Source: Acholeplasmataceae bacterium UBA5769 (lineage in GTDB: Bacteria > Bacillota_I > Bacilli_A > Acholeplasmatales > Acholeplasmataceae). From it: a stretch of 13,325 nt of DNA. A program made the position numbers and the translations under genes. The stretch covers positions 1 through 13,325 of the forward strand of contig DIER01000045.1 in the NCBI GenBank assembly GCA_002418725.1, read 5' to 3'. Below are positions 5,748-13,318 of this stretch, one piece after another. Below the pieces are notes generated by a model, which was not told the origin of the DNA, did no database searches, and saw nothing but the letters and a program-made list of their open reading frames with translations. Positions within the stretch are counted from its first letter, which is position 1. Every line of letters begins with the position of its first letter.

Positions 5748-8153
5748 ATGATTACAGTAAGACATTTACATAAATATTTCTTCCGTCATAAGAAAAATGA
5801 AATTCATGTACTCAACGACATGAACATCGATTTTCCAGATAAGGGATTGGTCGTTTTACTTGGTGCATCGGGTTCAGGGAAAACCACACTTTTAAACGTG
5901 ATTGGTGGCTTGGATTCTGTTCAAGACGGCTCCATTCAGTTTGATGAACACATAATCTCAGGATATAAATCTTCGGTTTGGGATAAAATTCGTAATGAAT
6001 CGATTGGTTATATTTTTCAAAACTATAATTTATTACCTCACCTATCAGTTTTTGAGAACATCGCGCTTGTTTTAAAAATGGCAGGTATTACCGATCCAAG
6101 TGTCATTGAAGATCGGGTAAACTATATTTTACAAGCGGTTAACATGTATCCCTTTAGAAAGAAAAAATCAACACAGTTATCTGGTGGTCAGCAACAAAGA
6201 GTTGCCATCGCAAGAGCGTTAGTGAAAAATCCTCGAGTTATTATTGCAGATGAACCCACAGGTAACCTTGATTCAAAGAATACACTTGAGATCATGAACA
6301 TCATCAAGCAAATCAGTAAAGAAAAACTGGTGGTCTTGGTCACACATGAAAAAGATTTGGCACGTATTTATGGTGACCGTATTATCGAGATTAAAGATGG
6401 TCAAGTCATCAACGATTATGAAAATGATCAAGGTCATGAACACGATTTATCAGATGACAATATGGTTTACTTAAAAGATATGATTTATCGTGGTGATCTT
6501 GAGAACGATGTGGTTAAATTAGCGGTTTATCAAGATAATGATCAAACACTAGAACCTGTTAGCATCAGATTAATCGTGAAAAATAGAACGTTGTATTTAG
6601 ATGTGGACGCATCGATTGATAAAGTTAAACTCCTTGATGCAAGTTCAAACTTAATCATCAAAGATGAACACTATGTGAAGAAAAATAAAGAAGAAATGCT
6701 TGAAACAAGTTTTAGAACCGAACGTTTAGAAAATACGAACGTCCATCGCGAATATAAAACAGTCGTTTCGTTGAAGCAAATTTTCATGTTAGCACTACAA
6801 AAGATTTTATATTCATCTAGAAAAGGTAAAATCATGCTCGTTAGCTTTGGTCTAACCGGTGCTGTACTCGCAGTGATGGTTGCTATGGCAGCGTCTGCAT
6901 TGATTCCTGATTTGTCTTCAAGACCTTTTGAAGATAACTATGTTTATGTACAAGATCCAGCAAAAGATTTGACATATACGGAACTTCAATCGTTTCTAGC
7001 AAATGATTCACAAGCTTTCATCAACACCAGTTCCTCAGTGTCTTTAGGTGTGATAGATCCTTTAGAGGACAATCGCAATTTACTCTCTGTGAATTCAACC
7101 AATGACCTTGTTGATCATGCCAAAGGTAGAATGCTTTTGGGTAGAAGACCAAACGCAGATAATGAAATTATGATTACGCGTGCGATTGCAGATTTGATTA
7201 TTAAGGGCGTAGGTGCAGAGTATGGGATTACATCGTATCGTCATTTGCTTGTCGAAAAGTATCGTTTAGGTCAGATGGAGGTTAGACTCACAGGCATCAT
7301 CGACAGTGATGTCAGAGTGACCTATACCTCAAGACATTTGATGAATGCCATTCATAAAGCATCGATTACGACCAACCTGTTAAATTACGAAGTATATGGC
7401 AGTATGACCAAAGATTTGGTTGAAATCACCCATGGTGCTGTTCCAGTAGGTAATCAAGTGCTTGTTTCAAAAGCATATTTTGAAACGGTGTTTAACACCC
7501 CTTTAGCAACTGCAACATTCCCTATCAATGATACGTTTAGTGGGTATGTGGTTGCCGGTGTATTTGATTCTGATCTGGCGATCGTGATTGCAGGTGATGC
7601 CAAAGTTGAAGAATTAAGATTCAACCGAGCCGGCACTTATTACGTTTACACCAAGGATACAGATGAACTTGTCAAAGATATTTCACCACAAGTCGTAAGA
7701 ACATACGATGTCATCGATCAAATCCGAAAAGATTTTATCCAAAATAGCGTTGAACTAAGGGTTGCGATGAATAGTATTACACTGGTTGTTATTGGTTTTA
7801 CTTTCCTTGGGTTTTATTTTGTGATGCGCTCATCCATGGTTTCTCGCATTTATGAGATTGCAGTTTACCGTGCACTTGGCATGAAAAAGAGTGAATTGAT
7901 GATTTCATTTTTAGTTGAAGTCTTAATTCTGACGACTGTGACATCACTCATTGGATATGGTGTTTCTGTTTATGCGCTCTCACTTGCAGATGATACGTTT
8001 ATTGGAATGTTTAGACTGTTTGTCGTATCACCCATTTCCGTTTTTGTTGGCATACTCTTGGTATATGGGATCAATCTTTTAGGTGGCATGATGCCCATCT
8101 TTATGTTACTGCGTAAAACACCAGCACAAATTCTTGCACAATATGATATTTAA
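5748..8153 (+). CDS. ABC exporter, fused ATPase-FtsX permease, subunit 2
   Basis: An 801-residue paralogue of the preceding protein. ATPase motifs fall at almost identical positions: Walker A GASGSGKT (39-46), Gln91, LSGGQ (144-148), Walker B IIADE ending at 169, His200. Residues about 235-335 form an extra cytoplasmic linker, charged and predicted beta-rich, that subunit 1 lacks. Membrane helices are near 362-386, 676-696, 720-745 and 761-786, with EIAVYRALGMKKSEL as the FtsX signature. The extracytoplasmic domain spans about 390-670. AAGGAGGA (5733-5740) at the end of subunit 1 is its ribosome binding site, and only three bases separate the genes. The close pairing and shared layout suggest a heterodimer; both ATPase sites look complete. 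Cargo is unknown: no accessory membrane-fusion protein, peptide precursor or two-component system lies nearby. Confidence 0.9.
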   Translation: MITVRHLHKYFFRHKKNEIHVLNDMNIDFPDKGLVVLLGASGSGKTTLLNVIGGLDSVQDGSIQFDEHIISGYKSSVWDKIRNESIGYIFQNYNLLPHLSVFENIALVLKMAGITDPSVIEDRVNYILQAVNMYPFRKKKSTQLSGGQQQRVAIARALVKNPRVIIADEPTGNLDSKNTLEIMNIIKQISKEKLVVLVTHEKDLARIYGDRIIEIKDGQVINDYENDQGHEHDLSDDNMVYLKDMIYRGDLENDVVKLAVYQDNDQTLEPVSIRLIVKNRTLYLDVDASIDKVKLLDASSNLIIKDEHYVKKNKEEMLETSFRTERLENTNVHREYKTVVSLKQIFMLALQKILYSSRKGKIMLVSFGLTGAVLAVMVAMAASALIPDLSSRPFEDNYVYVQDPAKDLTYTELQSFLANDSQAFINTSSSVSLGVIDPLEDNRNLLSVNSTNDLVDHAKGRMLLGRRPNADNEIMITRAIADLIIKGVGAEYGITSYRHLLVEKYRLGQMEVRLTGIIDSDVRVTYTSRHLMNAIHKASITTNLLNYEVYGSMTKDLVEITHGAVPVGNQVLVSKAYFETVFNTPLATATFPINDTFSGYVVAGVFDSDLAIVIAGDAKVEELRFNRAGTYYVYTKDTDELVKDISPQVVRTYDVIDQIRKDFIQNSVELRVAMNSITLVVIGFTFLGFYFVMRSSMVSRIYEIAVYRALGMKKSELMISFLVEVLILTTVTSLIGYGVSVYALSLADDTFIGMFRLFVVSPISVFVGILLVYGINLLGGMMPIFMLLRKTPAQILAQYDI

Positions 8154-8171
8154 TCTTGGATAAAGATAAAG

Positions 8172-8198
8172 AAAAAAGGAACGAGCGTTCCTTTTTTT
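8172..8198. terminator. Bidirectional intrinsic terminator between convergent genes
   Basis: GGAAC-GAGC-GTTCC forms a short GC-containing stem flanked by an A-run on the left and a T-run on the right, so each strand gives a hairpin followed by U residues. It lies 18 bp after the exporter gene and 14 bp after the end of tldE, serving both operons. Confidence 0.85.
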
Positions 8199-8212
8199 GT
8201 AGTGATGTTGAT

Positions 8213-9523
8213 TTAAGCTTCTCCACCAATCATCAGTGATTCAATAAAGACAGAGGGGCTTCCGATACCGGATAGATCAAATTTAAGATCTGATGCAATA
8301 GCCTTGACGTTTTTCATCATCTGGAAGAAGTTACCAGAGACAACGATCATTTTAACTGCGTGATCTAATTTACCATTGATAATCTTTCTGCCGCTTGCTT
8401 GTAAGCTGAAATCACCAGAGACTGTTTTAACACCTGCGTGTAGTCCGACAAGATCGGTGATGTAGACGCCATCTTTGATGTCTTTAATCATGTCATCAAA
8501 GGATGTAGTTGTAGGTTGTAAATAAAGGTTTGTGGGTGAGATGCTGCCATGGAATCCATTCCCTGTAGGTTCTTGCTTAAAGATAGAAGCCGTTTTTAAG
8601 TTATGGTTAAATCCTTGGAAGACACCTGCTTTAATGACCTCACGCTTTTGACATGCAACACCTTCGTCATCGAATGGAATCTTAAAGTGTGAATCTGGAT
8701 GAAGGGGATCGTCGATTAAGTGAATGTTTTCACCAAAGACTTGCTGACCAACCTTATCTTTTAAGAAGGTTAAATTGCGGTATGCAGCTTCACCAGAGAA
8801 AATAGATGTGAAAGCACTGATCATGTCTGAAAATCTTTCGTTTGAAAAAACAACGGGATATGGATTGGTTGGAATAGATCTTCCACCGAGTTTGTTGACA
8901 CCTTGTTCAATGGTGTTTTTCACCATCTCATCCACGTTGAAATCTTTAAAATCTTTGACAAGTTTGACATCGTATGCTGTTTTGATATCGTCATCTTGTT
9001 TGAAAACACCGATGGCGTAAGCGTAGGCGTACGTATTTTGACGAGATAAATGAAGACCTTTTGAGTTGAAAAGGGTTGTTTTAGTGTCAATTTCTTGATA
9101 GGTTGCATTTTGAACTTGTGTAACCGCAGGATGTTCTTTAATCTTAGATTCGAGTTGTTTTAACAAATCGATTTTTGTGGTAACACTGACAGTAGAAAAA
9201 TCAAAACGTTCTTCTTTAACTTCAGGGTAAGAAGGAGAACCTTCAAAAATAATCGCAGGTTCAGAAACGGTTAATGCAGATGCATTTTCCATTAATCTAT
9301 CAATCATGTGTTCAACATTGGTTGTACTTAAGTTTTCAAAACGTACCACACTTAACTTACCTTGATAAACACCACGAAGTGTCACGTGTTCAACGTCACT
9401 TTGGACATGGCTATCAAGTTTTGATTGATATACCGTAAGGGATAAAGATTTATTACGAACAGCGAAAATTTCGAGTTCAGATAAGCCTTTCTTTTTGCCT
9501 AATTCTATCCATTGTTGATACAT
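8213..9523 (-). CDS. tldE: TldE/PmbA-family protein, partner of TldD
   Basis: A 436-residue member of the TldD/PmbA (U62) family, with no HExxxH motif. That is the mark of the TldE (PmbA) subunit, which completes the active protease by binding TldD. In E. coli the TldD-TldE heterodimer cleaves small unfolded peptides, matures microcin B17 and degrades the antitoxin CcdA. The C-terminal GIGSPSVFIESLMIGG is the family's typical end. It is a soluble protein of normal length with no signal peptide. The ATG at 9523 shares one base with the TAA of tldD (TAATG), and AGGAGGT (9532-9538) inside tldD is a strong ribosome binding site, so the subunits are made together. It ends at the bidirectional terminator facing the exporter operon. 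Confidence 0.92.
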   Translation of the reverse strand: MYQQWIELGKKKGLSELEIFAVRNKSLSLTVYQSKLDSHVQSDVEHVTLRGVYQGKLSVVRFENLSTTNVEHMIDRLMENASALTVSEPAIIFEGSPSYPEVKEERFDFSTVSVTTKIDLLKQLESKIKEHPAVTQVQNATYQEIDTKTTLFNSKGLHLSRQNTYAYAYAIGVFKQDDDIKTAYDVKLVKDFKDFNVDEMVKNTIEQGVNKLGGRSIPTNPYPVVFSNERFSDMISAFTSIFSGEAAYRNLTFLKDKVGQQVFGENIHLIDDPLHPDSHFKIPFDDEGVACQKREVIKAGVFQGFNHNLKTASIFKQEPTGNGFHGSISPTNLYLQPTTTSFDDMIKDIKDGVYITDLVGLHAGVKTVSGDFSLQASGRKIINGKLDHAVKMIVVSGNFFQMMKNVKAIASDLKFDLSGIGSPSVFIESLMIGGEA

Positions 9524-10908
9524 TATTTTTTACCTCCTGCGCCACCGACGGTCATCGATTGTACTCGAATGGTTGGTTGACCAACATCGACAGGAATCGA
9601 TCCCGAGATAGAACCACACATACCTTGTCCAAGTTCTAAGTTATCTGCCACACGGTCAATCTTAAAGAGAATGTCTTTTCCATGACCGATGAGCATCGCA
9701 CCACGTACAGGTGTTGTGAGTTTGCCATCTTCAATCATATAACCTTCTTGAACGGCGAAATTGAATTCACCCGTTGCAGGTACGACAGTACCGCCACCAA
9801 GTTTCTTTGCAAACAAACCGTATTTTGTATCTTTAATAATATCTTCAAATTTATCTTTACCTGGAGCGATATAAGTTGAGTTCATGCGTGATGTTGGTGA
9901 GAATTTATACGATTGACGACGTGCAGAACCCGTTGGATCCATCTTCATTTTACGTGCATTACGGTAATCGATTAAATAACCTTTGAGAACACCGTTTTCA
10001 ATGAGTAGGTTTTTTTGTGTAGGTTTACCTTCATCATCGTATGTTTGTGAGCCCCATGCGCCATCAACAAAACCATCGTCGTAAGCTGTGACGACATCTG
10101 AACCAATCTTTTCACCGACCTTACCAACAAAAGGTGATAAACCTTTCGCAATCGCGGTTGCTTCAAGTGGATGACCACATGCTTCATGGAAGATTACCCC
10201 ACCAAAACCGTTGTGTAAAACCACGGGCATGGTTTGTGGAATCATATCTTCAGCTGAAAGAAGTGTAATCGCTGATGTGGCAACTTCTTTTGCGAGTTGA
10301 TCAAAATCCATGACATCAAAGAGTTCAAAACCCATGGAACGTCCTGGACCTTCAAACGCTTGTTGCATTTGTCCGTTTTCTTGAGCAACAGCCATTAAGA
10401 CACAACGTGTGTGTGCGCGTAAATCATTTTGATAGACACCTTCAGAGTTAACGATAAGGACGTCTTGTTCTGTTTCAATGAGCTGTGTTATGGCTTGAAC
10501 AATACGTGGGTCGTGCGCTTTGATGATGTTGGATAAGTGTTGTAGTTTCGACGTTTTCTCAGAAACGGCAACTTTATCCATGGGAAGTTTAATCTGAGCC
10601 TTAATAGGCTTAGCTTCTCCAAGAGGTTTTTCAACGTGCGCTTCACCTTGGAATGAAGAACGAAGATTCTTGACCACTTGAAGTAAACTATCATAGGATA
10701 CGTTGTTGGTGTATCCATAAACTTCATCAATTCCTGAAATTAAGCGAACACCGGCACCAAACGTGTTTCCACGGTCGATTTGAGTGACTTCACCACTGGT
10801 AATGCGAATCACTTGAGATTTGGTGTCTTCTAAAAAGATTTCAGCGAAATCTGCACCTGTTGCCAAACCTTCATGAAGAAGATGCTGTAATTCATTTTTC
10901 TTTAACAT
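9523..10908 (-). CDS. tldD: TldD-family metalloprotease, catalytic subunit
   Basis: The catalytic subunit of the TldD/TldE zinc protease. HEACGH at residues 241-246 supplies the HExxxH metal and catalytic residues. Cys431 in GQGMCGSISGS matches the third metal ligand known from E. coli TldD. Substrates enter the heterodimer chamber as short or unfolded peptides; the native target here is unknown. I place the start at 10908 (MLKKNELQHLL), giving 461 residues, because GGGAGA lies six bases before it. The longer reading frame from 10959 begins upstream of the ribosome binding site, close to the predicted transcription start. Length is near that of other TldD proteins. It is followed by tldE with a one-base overlap. 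A strong promoter with a perfect palindrome lies upstream, so expression is probably controlled by a repressor. Confidence 0.93.
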   Translation of the reverse strand: MLKKNELQHLLHEGLATGADFAEIFLEDTKSQVIRITSGEVTQIDRGNTFGAGVRLISGIDEVYGYTNNVSYDSLLQVVKNLRSSFQGEAHVEKPLGEAKPIKAQIKLPMDKVAVSEKTSKLQHLSNIIKAHDPRIVQAITQLIETEQDVLIVNSEGVYQNDLRAHTRCVLMAVAQENGQMQQAFEGPGRSMGFELFDVMDFDQLAKEVATSAITLLSAEDMIPQTMPVVLHNGFGGVIFHEACGHPLEATAIAKGLSPFVGKVGEKIGSDVVTAYDDGFVDGAWGSQTYDDEGKPTQKNLLIENGVLKGYLIDYRNARKMKMDPTGSARRQSYKFSPTSRMNSTYIAPGKDKFEDIIKDTKYGLFAKKLGGGTVVPATGEFNFAVQEGYMIEDGKLTTPVRGAMLIGHGKDILFKIDRVADNLELGQGMCGSISGSIPVDVGQPTIRVQSMTVGGAGGKK

Positions 10909-10930
10909 GAAATGTCTCCCTTCATTATGC

Positions 10931-10948
10931 ATTTTATAGATATAAAAT
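10931..10948. repeat. Inverted repeat in the tldD leader
   Basis: ATTTTATA and TATAAAAT are exact reverse complements two bases apart, between the predicted tldD transcription start and the ribosome binding site. ATGC and GCAT copies flank it with a small bulge. It may be a weak mRNA hairpin, a second operator or chance in AT-rich DNA. Confidence 0.4.
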
Positions 10949-10967
10949 CGATGCATCATATGGTTTT

Positions 10968-10996
10968 ATTATAGCGATAAATGCATTTATCGCCAA
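10968..10996 (-). promoter_or_regulatory. tldD-tldE promoter
   Basis: On the minus strand TTGGCG (10991-10996) and TATAAT (10968-10973) are separated by exactly 17 bp, a near-consensus vegetative promoter and the best -35/-10 pair in the window. Transcription would begin near 10961, leaving a leader of about 50 nt. Confidence 0.75.
10974..10993. promoter_or_regulatory. Perfect 20-bp palindrome in the tldD promoter, probable operator
   Basis: GCGATAAATG and CATTTATCGC are exact reverse complements with no gap. The palindrome fills the promoter spacer, abuts the -10 and covers three bases of the -35. A dimeric repressor bound here would block RNA polymerase. The regulator is not identifiable from the window. 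Confidence 0.65.
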
Positions 10997-11035
10997 TGAT
11001 TAAGTGAAATTACGGTAAAAAAAGCTGAAAAAGAT

Positions 11036-11056
11036 AAAAAACACACGATTGTGTGT
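11036..11056 (-). terminator. Intrinsic terminator of the nitroreductase gene
   Basis: On the minus strand ACACAC-AATC-GTGTGT forms a six-bp stem followed by TTTTT, starting six bases after the stop codon. The stem is short but regular and correctly placed, and it separates this gene from the tldD promoter. Confidence 0.7.
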
Positions 11057-11061
11057 CTTTT

Positions 11062-11670
11062 CTACATCCAAGTTGCAACGTCTTCAACAGCTAAGCGAAC
11101 CGATGGATAACCTGATTCAACTGCCTTACCAATCGATAAAATAAAAACCGGTTTATAACGTTTACTATCTAAACCTAAGGCATTTGCTATTTGATCATGT
11201 CTAAACCCACCGATAGGGCATGTGTCATAACCGTGTTCTCTTGCCACGTGCATGAGCTGCATCGCAACTAATCCTGAATCGATAAGCCCTCCCTTTTCAA
11301 TGCCTTCTTCTGAGAGGGTTGGTACCATATTCGCAATGTTTCTAAGCTGTTTTTCTTTAACCTCTTCAGGCATAAGGCCTTGATCAACAGCAAGCGAAAA
11401 AATCTTTTCTGCATACTCGAATTTTTTTAGATCCGTAAAAATACAAATCATGGCTGCAGAAGTTTCAAGTTGCAATGTATTGCCATAAAGCACAGGTCTT
11501 AATTTTTCTTTGGCTTCCATGGATTCAACAATGATAAAACGCCAAGGTTGCATGTTCATTGAAGAAGGTGCACGTGTGGCATCCTCAAGCATTTGAATCA
11601 TTTCTTCCCTGCTTATTTTGATATGTGGATCGTACTTTCGTATCGAACGACGACTGGTTAATGTAGACAT
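11062..11670 (-). CDS. Nitroreductase-family FMN oxidoreductase
   Basis: A 202-residue flavoprotein of the NfsB/FRP superfamily, which uses FMN and NAD(P)H to reduce nitroaromatics, quinones, flavins or other acceptors. Visible features are the N-terminal RRSIRKYD (7-14), the FMN-binding APSSMNMQPWRF (34-45), and a C-terminal CPIGGFRHDQIANALGL segment followed by KPVFILSIGKA, all typical of the family. It is soluble and near normal length (about 170-250 residues). The physiological substrate cannot be told. A TOMM-type SagB dehydrogenase is unlikely, as no YcaO partner is nearby. The ATG at 11670 has GGAGAG upstream, slightly farther away than usual. It appears to be a single-gene unit with its own promoter and terminator, divergent from the histidine phosphatase gene. 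Confidence 0.9.
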   Translation of the reverse strand: MSTLTSRRSIRKYDPHIKISREEMIQMLEDATRAPSSMNMQPWRFIIVESMEAKEKLRPVLYGNTLQLETSAAMICIFTDLKKFEYAEKIFSLAVDQGLMPEEVKEKQLRNIANMVPTLSEEGIEKGGLIDSGLVAMQLMHVAREHGYDTCPIGGFRHDQIANALGLDSKRYKPVFILSIGKAVESGYPSVRLAVEDVATWM

Positions 11671-11697
11671 GTTTTTTTATCTCTCCTATCTATCAAA

Positions 11698-11725
11698 AGT
11701 ATAACATATGAAGTGATTATGTGAA
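11698..11725 (-). promoter_or_regulatory. Promoter of the nitroreductase gene
   Basis: On the minus strand TTCACA (11720-11725) and TATACT (11698-11703) lie 16 bp apart, and TGT precedes the -10 as an extended element. It fits the start at 11670. Confidence 0.55.
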
Positions 11726-11747
11726 ATGAAAGTGCCTTTAAAAGCTA

Positions 11748-11756
11748 TGCTATAAT
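11748..11756 (+). promoter_or_regulatory. Extended -10 promoter of the histidine phosphatase-mutY unit
   Basis: TGC-TATAAT ends 21 bases before the ATG at 11778. No good -35 is seen at the usual distance. It is divergent from the nitroreductase promoter, about 25 bp away. Confidence 0.6.
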
Positions 11757-11777
11757 GAAAGATGAAAGGGTGAAACT

Positions 11778-12302
11778 ATGGCAACAAAAGTAATCTTAAT
11801 TCGTCACGGTGAACCACGTTATGACGAAGTTTTAGAAAGAGGTTTTCCGGGCATGGGGTATGAGCTTGGGAAATTAACAGATCGCGGTATTAGGCAAGCA
11901 GAATTGCGCGCAAAAGATCCCTTATTGCAAGGAGCAACTTTGATTGTTTCCTCTCCCTATACAAGAGCACTACAAACGGCAGCGGTAATCTCGAGATTGA
12001 TGCAAATTCCTTTGGTCGTTGAAAATGATGTGCATGAATGGATGCCAGATACCACATTTAAATACGATTTCGATATTCCCAAAGCCTTTGAAGAGTATGT
12101 TCAGATGCGGGGGATTGGGTTAAAAGAGCGCATCTATCCTTGGGAGACCTATGAAGATTTGCAGTTTCGCGTAAAAAATGCATTAAAGAAATATCAAGAA
12201 CATGAGAAAATTCTCGTGGTTTGTCACGGCATTGTGATGTCAGCATTGACAAGATTTGATGACATCATTGAACACTGTGGTGTACGTGAAACGGTTATAT
12301 AA
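11778..12302 (+). CDS. Histidine phosphatase family protein (phosphoglycerate mutase-like)
   Basis: A 174-residue member of the histidine phosphatase superfamily. LIRHGEP (7-13) holds the RHG motif whose His10 takes the phosphate. SSPYTRALQTA (58-68) supplies the phosphate-binding Arg63, Glu87 in NDVHEW is placed like the family acid, and VVCHGIVMS (147-155) carries the second catalytic His150. It is too short to be a full cofactor-dependent phosphoglycerate mutase (about 230-250 residues) and lacks the mutase insertions, so it is more likely a small phosphatase of the CobC/PhoE/SixA-like size class. Substrate is unknown. AAGGGTG lies before the ATG. It is followed after two bases by mutY and probably shares its mRNA. 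Confidence 0.88.
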   Translation: MATKVILIRHGEPRYDEVLERGFPGMGYELGKLTDRGIRQAELRAKDPLLQGATLIVSSPYTRALQTAAVISRLMQIPLVVENDVHEWMPDTTFKYDFDIPKAFEEYVQMRGIGLKERIYPWETYEDLQFRVKNALKKYQEHEKILVVCHGIVMSALTRFDDIIEHCGVRETVI

Positions 12303-12304
12303 AC

Positions 12305-13318
12305 ATGGATATTACAAAACTTGAAGCATGGTATATCAGATCGCATCGAAAACTGATTTTTAGAGAAACTAAAAACCCTTATCACATCTGGGTGAGTGAA
12401 GTGATGTTACAACAAACACAAGTGGAAACAGTTTTACCTTATTTTGAATCGTTTATTAAACTTTTCCCAAACCCTCAATGTTTAGCAGAAGCAGAAGATG
12501 AAAAACTCATGAAAGCTGTTGAAGGACTTGGTTATTATCGGCGCTTTCGGTTGATGAAAAAAGCAGCACGCTATATCGTTGACCATTTTAATGGTGAATT
12601 TCCCAACACGTATGAAGATGTTCTTTCGTTACCTGGTGTAGGTCTTTATACGGCAGGTGCAATCATGTCAATCGCCTATCATGAGCCAAGAAGTGCGCTA
12701 GATGGCAATGTGATACGAGTCCTATCTCGCTATTTAGGCGTTGATCATAATATGCGCGAAGAAAAACATAAGAGAAAATTAGATCAGATTAACCAAACCT
12801 ATATTGAAAAAGCAACACCAGCAATCTATACACAAGCGATGATGGAACTCGGTGCTACCATCTGCAGACCTAAAAACCCACAATGTGGGATGTGTCCACT
12901 TCAAGAACACTGCGTCGCTTACGCTGAAAATAGGCAACATGAACTACCTGTTCTATCAAAACTAAAAGAGCCTATACACAAAAACTGGATCACTTTGATC
13001 ATTCAAGATGAAGCGTATATCTATCTTCGAAAACGTGAGGAAGAACTGCTAAAAGGTATGTATGAGTATCCACAGTTCGAGGAAGAAAGTGTTCATAGTG
13101 TGATCAATAATCTGCAACAGCAAGGGATTATACTTGATCTTGTAAATCAAGAAAAAACAGTTAAGCATGTGTTTAGTCACCAGGTTTGGCATATGGATGT
13201 TTATGTCGTAAGACGCATCTCAGGTATGTCACCAGAATGGATAAGAATAGAGCATCAAGCACTAAAAAAAATACCGATGGCAACAGCACATCGGAAAATC
13301 GGCCCTTTAAATAATTAA
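12305..13318 (+). CDS. mutY: A/G-specific adenine DNA glycosylase MutY
   Basis: MutY removes adenine mispaired with 8-oxoguanine, starting base-excision repair that prevents G:C to T:A changes. The protein has 337 residues, close to the bacterial norm of about 350. SEVMLQQTQV holds the catalytic Glu32, GLGYY (74-78) matches the substrate-contact loop, LPGVGLYTAGAI (109-120) is the helix-hairpin-helix, and LDGNVIRVLSR places catalytic Asp133. Cys187, Cys194, Cys197 and Cys203 have the C-x6-C-x2-C-x5-C spacing of the 4Fe-4S cluster. Residues from about 220 form the NUDIX-like 8-oxoG recognition domain, with HVFSHQVWHMDVY. All key residues are present. The start at 12305 lies two bases after the upstream stop and has no clear Shine-Dalgarno site, so translation may depend on coupling to the phosphatase gene. 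The gene is complete; no terminator is visible before the window ends. Confidence 0.96.
   Translation: MDITKLEAWYIRSHRKLIFRETKNPYHIWVSEVMLQQTQVETVLPYFESFIKLFPNPQCLAEAEDEKLMKAVEGLGYYRRFRLMKKAARYIVDHFNGEFPNTYEDVLSLPGVGLYTAGAIMSIAYHEPRSALDGNVIRVLSRYLGVDHNMREEKHKRKLDQINQTYIEKATPAIYTQAMMELGATICRPKNPQCGMCPLQEHCVAYAENRQHELPVLSKLKEPIHKNWITLIIQDEAYIYLRKREEELLKGMYEYPQFEEESVHSVINNLQQQGIILDLVNQEKTVKHVFSHQVWHMDVYVVRRISGMSPEWIRIEHQALKKIPMATAHRKIGPLNN

Noticed and set aside
8775..10730. Several 60-80 codon frames on both strands within the tldE and tldD region
   Set aside because: All lie inside the two well-supported protease genes, with no ribosome binding sites or domain features.
8213..11670. TldD/TldE plus nitroreductase read as a thiazole/oxazole-modified peptide cluster
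   Set aside because: There is no YcaO cyclodehydratase, no E1-like protein and no precursor peptide. The nitroreductase has its own promoter and terminator and resembles general NfsB-like enzymes rather than SagB.
12058..12252. A 64-codon minus-strand frame opposite the histidine phosphatase
   Set aside because: It is antisense to conserved catalytic sequence and has no start signals.
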